This document shows, in pieces, positions 10,440-23,192 of a stretch of 64,000 bases of DNA. A program made the translations under genes and the position numbers. Position 1 is the first letter of the stretch; each line of letters opens with the position of its first letter. Under the pieces are notes generated by a model that did no database searches, had not been told where the DNA came from, and saw only the letters and a list, made by a program, of their open reading frames with translations. Source of the DNA: Gigaspora rosea (taxonomy: Eukaryota; Glomeromycota; Glomeromycetes; Diversisporales; Gigasporaceae); NCBI GenBank assembly GCA_003550325.1, contig QKWP01000341.1, forward strand, positions 258,525-322,524, given 5' to 3'.

Positions 10440-12600
10440 TAATAAATTTTTTTAAAAATTTAATTCTATAAGCTAAATTTAATCAAGTTTGACCTAGTAC
10501 TTTAGTTACAAAGTAAACCTCGTTTAAAGTTTAAAAACAAACGCGGAAAATCATGAAAATCATGAGAAATATTGCTACAAATTTGAAAATTTTTTACTTT
10601 AATTCTACAGGCCCGTAGAATTAAAAAAAAATTTTATCAAATTTGGATAGGTAATTGTTAAAAAAAATATTAATTGAAAGTTAAAAAAATTTGGCCGCAG
10701 CCTCTTTTTTGCAGATACCAAAACGTTGAACGAAGATTACTCTACACATACCTAGTCAAATTCGTTTATAATTATTTAATTTTAATTTTATAATCTATAG
10801 TAAGCTTATTAAAATAAAAATTATGATTGAATTTGACCAGGTAAGTACTGTATAGTGTGATTTTCGTTTAAAGTTTTGGAATCTGTAAAAAAGAAGCTGC
10901 GGCCAATTTTTTTTTAAACTTTCAATCAATATTTCTTAATAACTGCCCATTCAAATTTGATGAAAATTTTTTGATTTTAATTTACAAACATGTAGAATTA
11001 AAATAAAAAATTTTTATCAAATTTGGATCAAAAAATTGAAATTTAAATAAAAAAAAAAATTCATTGCAACTTTCTTTTTTATTAATATTTTTTAAAAATC
11101 TTTACCGATGATTTCTCAATAACCATTAATCTAAATTCGATAAAAAACAATCCATCAATTTTGGGTTGGTAGTCATTGAGAAATATTGATTGAAATTTAA
11201 AAAAAAATTTAGCCGCAGCTTCTTTTTTATATACTCTATAACTTTGAATAAAGATTACTCTACATATATTGACCAAATTCGATCATAATTTTTATTTTAA
11301 CTCTATAATACAGTATTATGGAATTAAGATAAAAATGTTTGATTGAATTTGACTGGATATGTGAAAGTAATCTTCGTTCAAAGAAATATTGTCGATAAAA
11401 AAGAAGCTGCTTCTAAAATTTTTTTTAACTTTCAATTAATATTTCTCAACAACTACCTATTTTAATTCTAAGATCTGTAGAATTAAAACAAAAAATTTTC
11501 ATCGAATTTGGTTTTAAAAAGACATGATCATAGCAGTATTTTTCCATGATTTTCATGGTTTTTAGTATTTTTTAAAACTTTAACTCGATGAACCTTTTTT
11601 TTATTTCAATTTTACAATTTGTAGAATTAAAATAAAAAAAAAAACTTTTATTAAGTTTAATCACATAGTGGTTGAGAAACTTTGCTAGAAGATATAAAAA
11701 ATATCGAATTTTAAAAAGGATCACATGTTTACATAGTACCACCAAACCGGTAGAAAATGCATAGTAATAGATCTGCTGGGGGCTCTGAACCCAATGTTTG
11801 GTAAACCTGCCCATAATTGAATGATAAGCTGATCATTAATAATAAGTATTTTTTTTTCTTGAACTTTAAACAAAGATATAACAGTAGCTATCGATTAATT
11901 ATTTTTATTATTATTTTTTTTTAATAACGAATCCATAGAACTAAAATAAAAAATTATCATTGACTTTGAATTGGTATTTATCGAGATATCTCGTTTAAAG
12001 TTTATCCAAACAGACCACGGCCAAGTTTTTTCAAACTTCGAGCAATCATACCTCAATACCTATCTAAAATTTATGAAAATTTTTTATATTAATTCCATAA
12101 ACTCATCGAAATAAAGTAATATAATTTTATCGAAATCATGGATAATTATCGAGATATTTTCGCTCAAGGTTTGGAAAACTTAGTTGCAGTTTGATAATCC
12201 CTAAACTTTTAAACCTTTAAACGAAGATCCTTGATAACTACTTATCCAAAATAATGAAATTTTTTTATTTTAATTCTATGGATTCATAAAATTAGAATAA
12301 AAAAATTTTCATCGATTTTTATTGATAATTACCGAGATATCCTCATTAAAAATTTGGTGATTAATAAAGTACGCCACTGAGAGTCTCCGTAGGGAGTTAT
12401 AAAAATCAAAAAAAAAATTTGGTGATAATAAAAACTGACTACAGCTAAGTTTTATCCAAACTTGGAGCGATAATATCCTATTTAAAATCGATGAAAGTTT
12501 TTTATTCTACTTTAATAAATTCATAAAATAAAAAAAATGTAATCAATTATCAAGATATTATCACTCAAAATTTGAAAAAAATCTTAGCAATGGTCTTTGC
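10440..12600. repeat. Degenerate direct and inverted repeat field
   Basis: The phrase GCCGCAGCTTCTTTTTT and its reverse complement recur in alternating orientation (near 10690, 10888, 11205 and 11395), together with variants of CATCGAATTTGGAT and of TAGAATTAAAATAAAAAATTT. From about 11900 on the pattern is more decayed. Looks like a cluster of mutually inserted or tandemly amplified fold-back elements. No coding sequence is seen. Confidence 0.55.
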
Positions 12601-13526
12601 TTTTATAATTGCTTGAATAAGAGTATTAAAAGGGGAATATCTTTTGGCATTATTTTATGTAGATTTTATGGCATTTGTCTATCCTTAATTTGGATTTCAT
12701 TCAAGTATCTTTTCATGTTGCAATATCAAATTTTTAGATTATTAAGTAAAAATTTATGCCAAATTTTTTTTAAGCAATATTTTATTCTTTAGATATTTCT
12801 TCACTTCGCCTTATCAAAGGAGTTTGTTAAGATGGATATTATGATGTTAAAAAAAATTATTATGTTTATTATTAAACGCTTCGTCATATATGCTAATTAT
12901 AAGCATATTATTTAATAAAATACAGAGCATTAAAGTCGATATCTAAACTTTTAAGTGCCTTCTTTATGTAAAATACAATACATTAGTGATGATATTTACG
13001 TTTCAATTACTATTCAATACCTATATAGGATTATGTTATAGCTTTTTTTTTTTACAGGGAAATCTTGATTACCCCCGAAGTTCAGGTGTGTCACTGCTGC
13101 AGAATTTACATTTGTAATCCTCACTAACCAAATGATCTTTCAGGACAATATAAATACGGATCACTATTTGCTGCATCCGAACTTCGGTTCAGCCCTGGTA
13201 TAAAAAATTCGAGGTTTAAAGTATCACAGCTGGGTTGATATTAAGTAATATTTGTCAACCAAATCTATAGCAAACTTATCAATAAAAAACGTGGACTATT
13301 ATGTATTAGTAAAATTCTAGGTTTGTTGCACTAAAATACAGATACGCATGCAGTTATATACGTATGAAAAATTTTCAAAATACGTTTTTGATAGACAATA
13401 ATAGTCATCTAATAAATTAATAAAATGTAACTATTGAAGTACATTAAATGACCTTCGCTATGCTTCAGTCAATTAAAGTTTTTATCTTATTTGGAGCATA
13501 ATTTTTTTTTCCTCCTTTAAAAAAAA
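12600..13526. other. No gene recognised
   Basis: AT-rich sequence. At 13058-13197 a weak inverted structure begins CAGGG and ends CCCTG, with CCGAAGTTC and GAACTTCGG inside it, but no target duplication is seen. Confidence 0.4.
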
Positions 13527-14987
13527 GTGGATCCTAAACAACTTCGCGAAATTGGTTACGATTGTCAACATGGTATTGGAGTTAAGAAATATGAAAAAGG
13601 CTTTTGAATAATATATGAGAGCAGCTAAGTTTGGAAATTTAAATGTGATACATGATGTTAGTAATTGTTATTTTTATGGAATTGGAGAAGAAATAAATCA
13701 CCTGAAATCATTGAATATTGTAATAAGTCTGCTGATTTGGCAATGCTTATGCAATGTGTTATGTTGGTTTTGTTATAAATATAGATATGTGATTGATCAA
13801 GATTATAATAAAGCACTTGAGTGCTTTGAAAAGTCTGTTAATATTAGTGCTAATTGAGCAATGATTAATGTTGCTCTATGTTATCGAAACGATATCAAAT
13901 AAATTATCTTGGATTAATTCTAATGAGTTCACAATTAAACGGGAACGGGAAAAGGAGGATTCGTAACTGTATATTGGGCACGTCGATGCGATACAATTAA
14001 TAATGAATGGATTGATGTTGTATTAAAGTTATTCGTAATTCAAATAAAATTGCAAAATTATCAAGAATTGAAGAATTACTGAGAAATAGATTCATAAACC
14101 CTTCGCTCTTAGATTGTTTGGGAGTGTCAAGTGGTGATTATATATTATGGATTTTAAGCAAAAATGTTTGTTAAGGTAAAATATTATAGAAGTATCAAGA
14201 TTAGAATGGAAAGATAAATTGAATATTTTGTACTATATAACATGAACTTGAGTCGATTCATTTTCAGAAACTCTCTCACAGAGATTTACACAGGGGAACA
14301 TTTTGCATGGAGATAATTTACGTGATGCATACATCATTGATTATCATTGATCTCAAAATTTTAAAAATTTAAATTAGACTATTTATTGAATTCTTTTGAT
14401 AAACACAAATGATGGGTTTTAAAAATTTATTTGTTGAATTGGCAAAATTATGCATGGATTCAGACTTGCAAAAACGACCTACTGCCGAAACAATTCATAA
14501 TAAGCTTTCTGAATGGCATAGTTTTGTGAAGGAATCCGCTGAATTTGATGAATCTGATGAAATTGATGTACTTGATAAATATGATAAGCGAAATGAATTT
14601 AACGAATCTAATGAATATCATGAAAAATTAAAGATAGCTAGTGAATAAGTGACTGCTGATACGAGAATTTCGGAGTTCAACAATCTTAAAAAACATCCCG
14701 ATATCGTATATGCGAGTGCGTTGATATTTATAAAGAACGGAAAAATCAACATAACAAATATGATATTTGAAAATCAACCTGATATATATATCAGATATGG
14801 TATGAATAATTATATACTGTATACTACAGTATCTTAATTATGTTATTTACATAACAATTATCTATGTAATGTAGACTCCGCTTCTATTATTAGTGTTGAA
14901 AATCCAGTTGTAAATCACAGATCGAAAAGACAGAAACCGGATCAAGAATCACACTACATGCAATTAGGTTCTCCAGTCATTAAGTAA
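13527..14987 (+). pseudogene. Sel1-repeat plus kinase pseudogene
   Basis: Sel1-like repeats come first: L-R-E-I-G-Y-D-C-Q-H-G-I-G-V near 13545, A-A-K-F-G-N-L-N...Y-F-Y-G-I-G-E-E near 13621, D-Y-N-K-A-L-E-C-F-E-K-S near 13800. A kinase N-lobe follows (G-K-G-G-F-V-T-V-Y-W-A-R near 13950, V-V-L-K-L-F near 14018), then W-K-D-K-L-N-I-L and a damaged catalytic loop near 14270-14300 (S-Q-R-F-T-Q-G-N-I-L), and the C-lobe end L-A-K-L-C-M-D-S-D-L-Q-K-R-P-T-A-E-T from 14433. Stops and frameshifts separate the pieces, and the activation segment and APE are missing. The terminal exon (…S-K-R-Q-K-P-D-Q-E-S…, TAA at 14985) is open. Kinases with Sel1 repeats are an expanded family in mycorrhizal fungi. Non-functional. 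Confidence 0.75.
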
Positions 14988-15569
14988 GAAAACTACTTGT
15001 AGTTAATTTTCAGTTATGCGATAAAACGCTTAAATTGTATAGGATAATTAAAAGCGTTAGGTGGATAAGGGAATTATTGCAAAACAAATACTGTCATTTT
15101 ATTTATTCATTAAAGCACTTAAATTGGTTATCTATAATACTGTTTAGCTTAAAGTGTAATAAGCAATAAGACAATCTCATACATAAGTTGTTATAATTAT
15201 ATGCCTTTGAAAAAAAGATAATGGATATTTGTTACTCATAAACGTGTAACCTAGCATAGCTTATGATTATTACTCAAAACTTGCAAAGGCTTTCAATTTT
15301 TACATTATCTATTTAAATATTAATCTATATTAAACAAAACAAATACTGCATATTAAGATGTTCCTTATTTTAGGATCGAAAATCTATGTGGAGTATATTA
15401 TGTTTTACAAATAGATTACAATGAATAGCAATATATTTAACATGCAATAATTACTAGTATTATTTTTTTTAACTATACGAATATTAAAATTTTCAATGTT
15501 ACTGCAAATCATTATTAATAGCGTAGACATATAATATTTATTGATCGATGGTATTTATAGAAGATTTAA
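14988..15569. other. No gene recognised
   Basis: AT-rich spacer between the Sel1/kinase pseudogene and the minus-strand LRR relic. No repeat or open frame stands out. Confidence 0.5.
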
Positions 15570-16790
15570 AAGATCAGAGTAGTATTATTATAAATTGTCT
15601 TTTCTAATGTGTTTACTACTTCAAATCAACAAAGATTCAAGTGTATTTTTATGAGTTTCTGCTTCCATTATTATTGTTTTTCTACCTTCAGAACCAAGTT
15701 GATTATTATTAAGGTCAAATAAACTACTGTTATTATCAGTTATAAAGATCAAATCAATTGAGGTAGTGCTTTTATAAAAAATTTTGGCAACATATTTTCC
15801 TTCTAATGATTATTATAAATACGCAAAAAATTTAGAGTGGAGTTATTTTTAAGAGCTTTCTCTATTACTTTACTTCTTCATAACAAAGTTTTAAGGTGTC
15901 CAAGCAGTGTTTAAAATTCAATGTTCTCAGTGTTCTCAAAGAACATTATACAATTTTTGGGAACATAAATTATTAAATTATGTTCTCTGTTCTCTATTTG
16001 AGAACATTCAAAAATTCTTTTAATATTAAAAAAATTTTAATTTTTTTATATAAAGAACATTAAAATTTTACTAAGAACATTAAGAAATTAAAAATGCTCT
16101 TTTTGAGAACATAAAACCAAATTTGAATTTTAAACACTGATCCAAAGTACTGATTCTATGTATGCTTTAGTTAATGTTATACCCCAACATGATTAAGCTG
16201 ACAATTCGAAATTACTAAATAATTGAGAGTAGCATTTATATGAAGGGCATTTTTGATAATTCCTTCTACTTTAGAACTCAATTGATTATTATATAATGTA
16301 AACAAGTTAAAGAGTATTCTTATAAATGCTTTTGGAGTTATATTTCAACTTAAGCACCAAATGATTATTACAAAACTCAAAAGTCTGGGGTAGTGTTCTT
16401 AGAAAGCATATAATTTTATTTTTCACCATCTTTACTGCAAATTTTAATATTTCTAATATTTAAAATTATGCCTTTACAAAAAATTATCGCTTGCACTTTG
16501 ATGTCTTCCGATCTTTTATTATCAAGTTCATTCCTTGAAAACGTTAAAGTCAAGGCTACGCTTTTATTAAGTATCTTTTCTGATAAGTTTATTGTTACCG
16601 TAGATGCATAGGTTTTTTTAATTTTCACACTTGTTATAGAAGTATTAACATCAAAGGATATTTAGTTATTATTTAATGACAGATTGCCATGACAAATGAA
16701 ACTCCCATTTTTCATTATTAAGCCAATTACATTTTCCATTGATTGAATGAATATCTGTAACTTAAGTTTTGTATACGAATGATTATTTTT
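15570..16790 (-). pseudogene. Leucine-rich-repeat pseudogene split by a MITE
   Basis: On the minus strand, fragments such as L-N-N-N-Q-L-G-S-E-G-R-K-T-I (near 15705-15675), N-N-Q-L-S-S-K-V-E-G-I-I-K-N-A-L (near 16290-16250) and S-N-C-Q-L-N-H-V-G-V near 16200 are RNI/NLRC-type leucine-rich repeats at about 84-bp spacing. The 5' part, around 16416-16628, contains a 70-codon open frame with no clear repeat. Frames are interrupted many times. The 235-bp element at 15905-16139 interrupts one repeat. Same family as the relic at 6920-7415. Confidence 0.65.
15905..16139. mobile_element. 235-bp hAT-like MITE (CAGTGTTTAAAATTC ends)
   Basis: Both ends read CAGTGTTTAAAATTC inward, and the interior repeats GAACATT/GTTCTC motifs. 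Flanks TGTCCAAG and ATCCAAAG are similar but not identical, so a decayed 8-bp target duplication is possible. It interrupts the minus-strand LRR pseudogene. Confidence 0.7.
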
Positions 16791-16840
16791 TTAAATATTC
16801 GAAAATATTGTGATAACTTGTGCATCAAAATATACTTCTC

Positions 16841-19800
16841 TCCAATGAATAATACTCGTGAAGAAAATTTATTACGTCAGAAAGAAAAAGTTTATTAGCG
16901 GATGTTCGTTTAACACAAACGTCCTTTTTTTATCATGGAGTTGCGCTTATTGATCGAAATTTTTAATTGATTGATTAGAAAAAACAATTGTTCAAGTACT
17001 TCACGCTTTTTACATTATCATTATTACAGATCTTCAAAATCATTGCCAACGTTGACAAATTATTACCTTATTACTTATGCTAAAAATCTTCGCCGGAAAT
17101 AAAGAAGGCAAAATTTTGGTGTTCTGTTGGTCTGTAGTAAATTCTGAAAAGGAAGAAACGGAAATTGGAAGTGTCGTAAAGTGTCGTTAATTGCTTTATC
17201 CTTTCTTTGATCCATCGTGTCATTTTTTTTTTTTTTGTTTCGATATGTAAAAACAATAATTGCTAAATGGTAATACTGTTTGCTCAAGCATCGATTGCCG
17301 TCAATATATTAATTAATCGTAATACTTGAGCACCAACACGATTATAAATTAATCAAATTGAGCAATATACGTGAGCATATTTCATCCATATTATTTATCC
17401 ATGCTATCGGTCTTCAACATCCATACTATCGGTTCTAAAAAATGGTCTAATTAATAATGCATAATGGTTGAGCACTTTCTCAATCACTAGCTAATCACAT
17501 CTAGCGTGCTGTTTGAGAACACCCTTAATCAAATCAATCGAAGAAATTCAAGATGCTGATAAATGATAAGATGCAAAATTTATTCAAGAAAATTTTGAAT
17601 CCACTGAATTTTAAATCCACTTATAACATATATTTAAGATTTAGGTTTTTATGATAGAATAATAAATAAATTAACTGACTATTCGGATTACTTTTAATAA
17701 TTTATTAGAACAAAGTAGTTGCCTACTTGTAATGTAAAATTTAAAAAATTTAGTAGCAATTATTAATTTTAGTGAGTTATTTTAAAGGTTTCATATTAAC
17801 AAATGTCTTGGTTTCATTTTAATATTTAAAAATCATATGTAAATGAATTTTACAGTAAAAAGAGGCAGCAGGCTAAAATTTTTTTTTAAAAATATACAAT
17901 TTTGTGAAGAATTAAAGTAATACTGTAGGTATATAATTTTTATAAAATTACAAAGGCAGAATTTTTTGCCTACTGCCTCTTTTTGCTGTGGAGTCCCATA
18001 TATTGTTATATTGTTTTTGGACAAAAAAAACTCTATAGATGAAGAGATAAAAGTTTATGAACTTCGTCGATTTTACTATGGCGGTATGTTTATATCCGTC
18101 AACTCCTATCTCTAAGTATTCTTTCTTTGTCAGCATTTATTGTAGTAGGTACTATATGTACGTTCGTCACACTTCCGGTACACTTTAACGCAATACTATT
18201 CAAATTCTTTATCTTCATTTTTTGTATTTTTTTGTCTTTTTGTGCGGATACCATCCCTTAAAATTAAAATTCTAGTAGGTTAGCTGATATTATTGGTTTT
18301 TTTTAGATTTTTATTAGGATCTTCTTAATATATTAGTCAAGATGTGCTTGCCCAAATAGTATTCGTGCTACATAGAATGTTATATAACGATAATGGATTT
18401 TTCAACTTATAAAAATTATCTTTATCCCATAACTCAATTATGTATGGAAAATGTGTACAATGTAACCTTTATAACACTTCTAAAGCTTGGTGCCGGACAT
18501 GTGACCCCCAGAAAACAGCTCAGGGATGGACAAGTGGAAATAAAATTATCGATTATTGTATTAAGGAATTTCAGCTTAAAGCTGCAGGATATGAAGATGT
18601 GATGGAGTGGATACCTTTTGATCGATTAGATAATATTCAAAAGAGTGGTGATGAATTTATTGCAACTTGGTTAGACGGCATACGAATAATTCCAGAAGGT
18701 AAATGCACACAATCACGTACGCCACCATATAGAATTACACTTAAGATATTGAACTGTCCTCAAAATTCAATGGACCAGTTGGAAGAGGTATTATATAAGA
18801 TAAATCTAAATTTATTTATTATCGTTATTATTATGTGTATTTTATTTAGTTGTACACATATTTATCTATTTATTTATTATCGTTATTATTATGTGTACTA
18901 TATTTTTTATTTATCTGTACTTATATTTATCTATTAAATTAAGTTTAAGAACTTTATAAGGGATAACAAACACAAAGTATATGGACTAACTCGAAACGTA
19001 GATACTAATGAGTATATGTTGGTATTTAATAATTCCAAAAGAAGGGATAAAAATGGAAAATGCGCACATTGTAATCGTTATAACACATCTAGAGCTTGGT
19101 GCCAGACATGTGACCCTCAGATAACAGCTCAAGGATGGACAAGTGGAAATAAAATTATCGACCATTGCATTAAAGAATTTCAACTTAAAGCCACAGAATA
19201 TGAAGACGTGATTGAATGGATCTCTTTTAATAGGTTAGACAATATTCAAAAGAATGATGATGAATTTTTTGCAACTTGGCTAGATGGCATACGAATAATT
19301 TCAAAAGATAAAGATAAATGCACACAATCACGTACGTCACCGGATATAATTACACTTAAAATATTGAATACAATGGATCTGTTGGAAGAGGTGAGATATA
19401 AGATAAAATTTACATTAATATTTATTATTATTATGTGTATTTTTATTTATCTGTACTTATATTTATCTATTTAATTAAGTTTGAGAACTTTATAAAGGAT
19501 AATAAACACAAAGTATGTGGACTAACTCAAAACGTAGGTACTAATGAGTATATGTTGGTAGTTAATAGTTTCAAAAGAAATAGTCGGAATGGAAAATGTG
19601 CACATTGTAATCGTTATAACACATCTAAAGCTTGGTGTCAAACATGTGATCCTCAGATAACAGCTCAAGGATGGACAAGTGGAAATAAAATTATCGATCA
19701 TTGCATTAAAGAATTTCAACTTAAAGCCACAGAATATAAAGATGTGATTGAATGGATCTTTTTTGATAGACTAGTCAATATTCAAGAGAATGGTGACGAA

Positions 19801-22800
19801 TTTTTAGCAACTTGGTTAGATGGCATACGAATAACTTCTATGAATATGTATAATAAGGATAATATATGCACACAATCACGTACACAACCATGTATAATTG
19901 CACTTAAAACATTGAATTCAATGGATCTGTTGGAAGAGGTATGATATAAGATAAAATCTATATTTATTTATTGTTATTATGTGTATTTTTATTTATATGT
20001 ACTCATATTTTGATTTAATTAAGTTTAAAAACTTTATAAAAGATAACAAACATAAAGTATATGGACTAACTCAAAACACAGACACTAATGAGTATATGTT
20101 GGTATTTAATAACTCCAGAAGTGAGGAAAATGGAAAATGCGCGCATTGTAATCGTTATAACACATCTAAAGCTTGGTGTCAGACATGTGATCCTCAGATA
20201 ACAACTCAAGGATGAACAAGTGGAAACAAAAATATTGACGATTGTATTAAAGAATTTCAACTTAAGGCCACCGAATATGAGAGTGTGATTGAATGGATTC
20301 CTTTTAGCAGACTAGATAACATTCAAATGATTAGTAATGATAAATTTGGTCCTAGATTTCAGGCAATTTGGTTAGATGGTAAACGATTAATTGTAAATAG
20401 CGCACAGTCACGTACACTACCATGTTCAGTTAAGCTTAAAGCTTTATCTGATCCGCAGAATTTATTAGATTTTCTGAAAGAAGTAAGTTAAAATATTATG
20501 TCATAATTAATTCACATTTCGCCAAAGATATTAATGTTGTTTATATTTTATTCATTTTACAAGTTTACAAATCAAATGCAAATAGAAAGTGATGTAACTA
20601 AAATATACGGAATAACAGTTTGAAACTACTGGCGAATATATAATTGTATTCGAAAGCACAATTAATAATAACGATAATAATGTTCTGGCTTCTAAAAGAC
20701 ACTATTGGCATGGCAAATGTACAAATTGTAATCGATTTAATACTTCAATAAATTGGTGTCAGTCATGTGATCCATATATAATAACTCGGAAATGGACAAG
20801 TGGTAATAAAGATATTGATGATTGTATTAAAGAGTTTCAAATTAATGCAACTGAGCATAAGAAAGTAATCGAATGGGTTCCGTTTAATAAATTAAATGTC
20901 ATAAAAGAGATTGGTGAAGGAGGATTTGGTACTGTATTTTTAGCAAATTTGCAACAAAACACTTCACAATCTATTAAGGTAGCACTCAAGACTTTACCTG
21001 GATCAAAAACAAATTCTAATGATTTTCTAAGAGAGGTAAGTTAATTTTATAATTCATTTATTGTCTATGGCGAATAAAATCTCTAATTTACGTAAATTTT
21101 ATTTTATTAGTTTAAAAATCATATGCATTGCCGATTAAGTGGTAGCAGACTCGAAGTTTATGGACTTACTCAAAATACAAATACGAAAGAATATATGATG
21201 GTTTTTCAATATGCTAATAAAGGAGACCTTCATAATTATTTAACATTAAATTTTGAAGAGCTTACTTGGGAAGATAAATTATCATTATTAATTGATATTT
21301 CAAAGGATTTAAATAAATTCACAAAGCAGGATATATCCATTGTGATATTCACTGCGGAAATATTTTACAGCATGAAGAAGAATCATGGCTTGGTTCTTTA
21401 AAATCTTATATTGCAGATTTAGAATTATCCAGAAAGAATGAAGAACACATGTTGAAAGATGGAATTTATGGTGTTATGCCTTATATTGCCCCTGAGATTT
21501 TATTAGGTCGGAAATATACACCAGCAGCCGATATTTATAGTTTTGGCATTATAATGACCGAGGTGACTACTGGAATGTATCCATTTTATGAACGTCCATT
21601 TGATATTGAACTTGCATTAGAAATTTGCAATGGAAAGAGGCCTGCATTTGCTTTAGAAACTCCTAGCTGCTATATTGAATTGGCAAAATTATGCATGGAT
21701 CCAGACTTGCAGAAACGACCTACTGCTGAAACAATTCGTGATAAGCTCACGGAATGGCATAGTTTTGTGAAGGAATCCAATGATTATGATGAATTTGATG
21801 AACTTAATAAATCTGATGAACTCGATGAATTTAATAAACCGGATGAATGTAATGAAATTGATGAATCTAATGAAAAATTACAAATAATTAACGAATTTAT
21901 GATTGCTGATATGAGAATTTCAGAGCTTGCAATAACTTTGAAAGAACATCCAGATATCATATACCAATATGCGAGTAAATTTATTAATACACATGATATT
22001 GCTCAACAATATAAAAAAAGAAGCAACCAACATGACATATATGGTATGAGTGATTATATACCACATAATATCGTTAAAGTTATTAATCATTTAAAGTAAT
22101 CTTTGGTTATAGATGTAGGTTCCATTCCTCTGAAATTCCAGTTGACGTAACGGTAAGTCACAGATCAAAAAGACTGAAAACTGATAAGGGATCATATACC
22201 ACACGCGATTAGGTGTTCCAATCATTAAACAGAAAGTCCAATTTACGTACTTAGTGTGATGTTTTATACTTGGCATCCCGAAATTTAATTGAAATTTTGA
22301 GCAAATCCAGCGTGACACCAGTCACATGTAGTGATCAAAATTGTTAGTTGAAAAAAATCGACTAGTTGACAAAAATAAGAAAAAAAAATTAAAATATTTT
22401 TGCGAAATTATTATTTATTAGTAAAAATGAATCGAAAATATCAAAAACATTAACGAAAATAAGAATATATAAATATAAATATATATATTTGTTTATTTAT
22501 ACACATTCAAAGTTCTTTTTCTAATAAAAATAAATCAAACATTACTGAAATTAAGTGCTTCAACTACTCATCAAGAAATTCTTTTGATCGGTACTTTATT
22601 CCAATAGATTAAAATTTGCTGAGCGACCTAAGTTTAAAAACTTTCTTGCAATTTAAAATATCCCACCTTTATTCAACCATATTCTAGGCCGTAATTTTTA
22701 CTTCAAAAAATAATTAATACTTAAAATGTCTCAAGCTCATTTTGCTGATGCTGATACAATCAATATTCGATAAAATTGTTAATCGTTTACGCAAGTGTAT

Positions 22801-23192
22801 TTACCAAAAATCTAAAAAAAAATTGCGCTAAATTCAAAGAAGCAAACTTTGGTACCAAACGTAAAAATTTTTTAAAAAAAATTTTTAATAAAAGTGTTAC
22901 GTAAAATTTTTAGACGCTCTTATCAGCAACGTAATTTGTCTCGTCCGTGGGAATTTTGGTGAAAATTAATAAATCTATACTCATTTATTATCTGATTCTT
23001 TCAATTAATTTTGCAGACTCTTCATTGTTACGGTACCTACTACCCAACAATATTGATAGTATCATTAGCGGAATCGTTCAAAATACATCCCCTACATTTA
23101 TTTGCACCTTTTGTCTCTTGATACAAGCAGTTATTTCCCTTATCAAATGAAAGTGTTCTTCGGAAACTATGCGACAACTTTTCAAACATTTG
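16841..23192 (+). repeat. Segmental duplication, unit B
   Basis: Direct-orientation copy of 271-6927. It begins TCCAATGAATAATACTCG and ends just after GCGACAACTTTTCAAACATT. It carries the kinase pseudogene at 18440-22099 and lacks the minisatellite-bearing insertion seen in unit A. Flank 16841-18439 and flank 22100-23192 hold no separate gene; short open frames in them are not kept between the two units. Confidence 0.9.
18440..22099 (+). pseudogene. Modular zinc-ribbon kinase, inactivated copy
   Basis: Paralogue of the gene at 2091-5846 with the same six-exon plan: 18440-18787, 18944-19390, 19480-19938, 20024-20482, 20564-21035, 21111-22099. Three lesions: a TGG to TGA change at 20213-20215 in the W-T-S-G motif of module 4; a 2-bp loss near 20615 in exon 5 (472 bp against 474) that puts TGA in frame; and a 1-bp loss near 21315, just before the catalytic loop, which otherwise reads H-C-D-I-H-C-G-N. 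The DFG position reads D-L-E here. Module 1 starts M-Y-G-K-C and lacks the 11-residue lead of copy A. Zinc cysteines and the glycine loop G-E-G-G-F-G are kept, so decay is recent. A shorter zinc-module protein (modules 1-3) could still be made. Assembly error is an alternative for each indel. Confidence 0.85.

Noticed and set aside
17075..17287. 70-codon minus-strand frame in the flank of unit B
   Set aside because: The matching stretch in unit A does not keep the frame.
18986..20260. Minus-strand frames of 64-65 codons beginning M-K-F-F-N over the kinase modules
   Set aside because: They lie exactly opposite the conserved zinc-module exons in every copy and carry no domain; they are antisense shadows.
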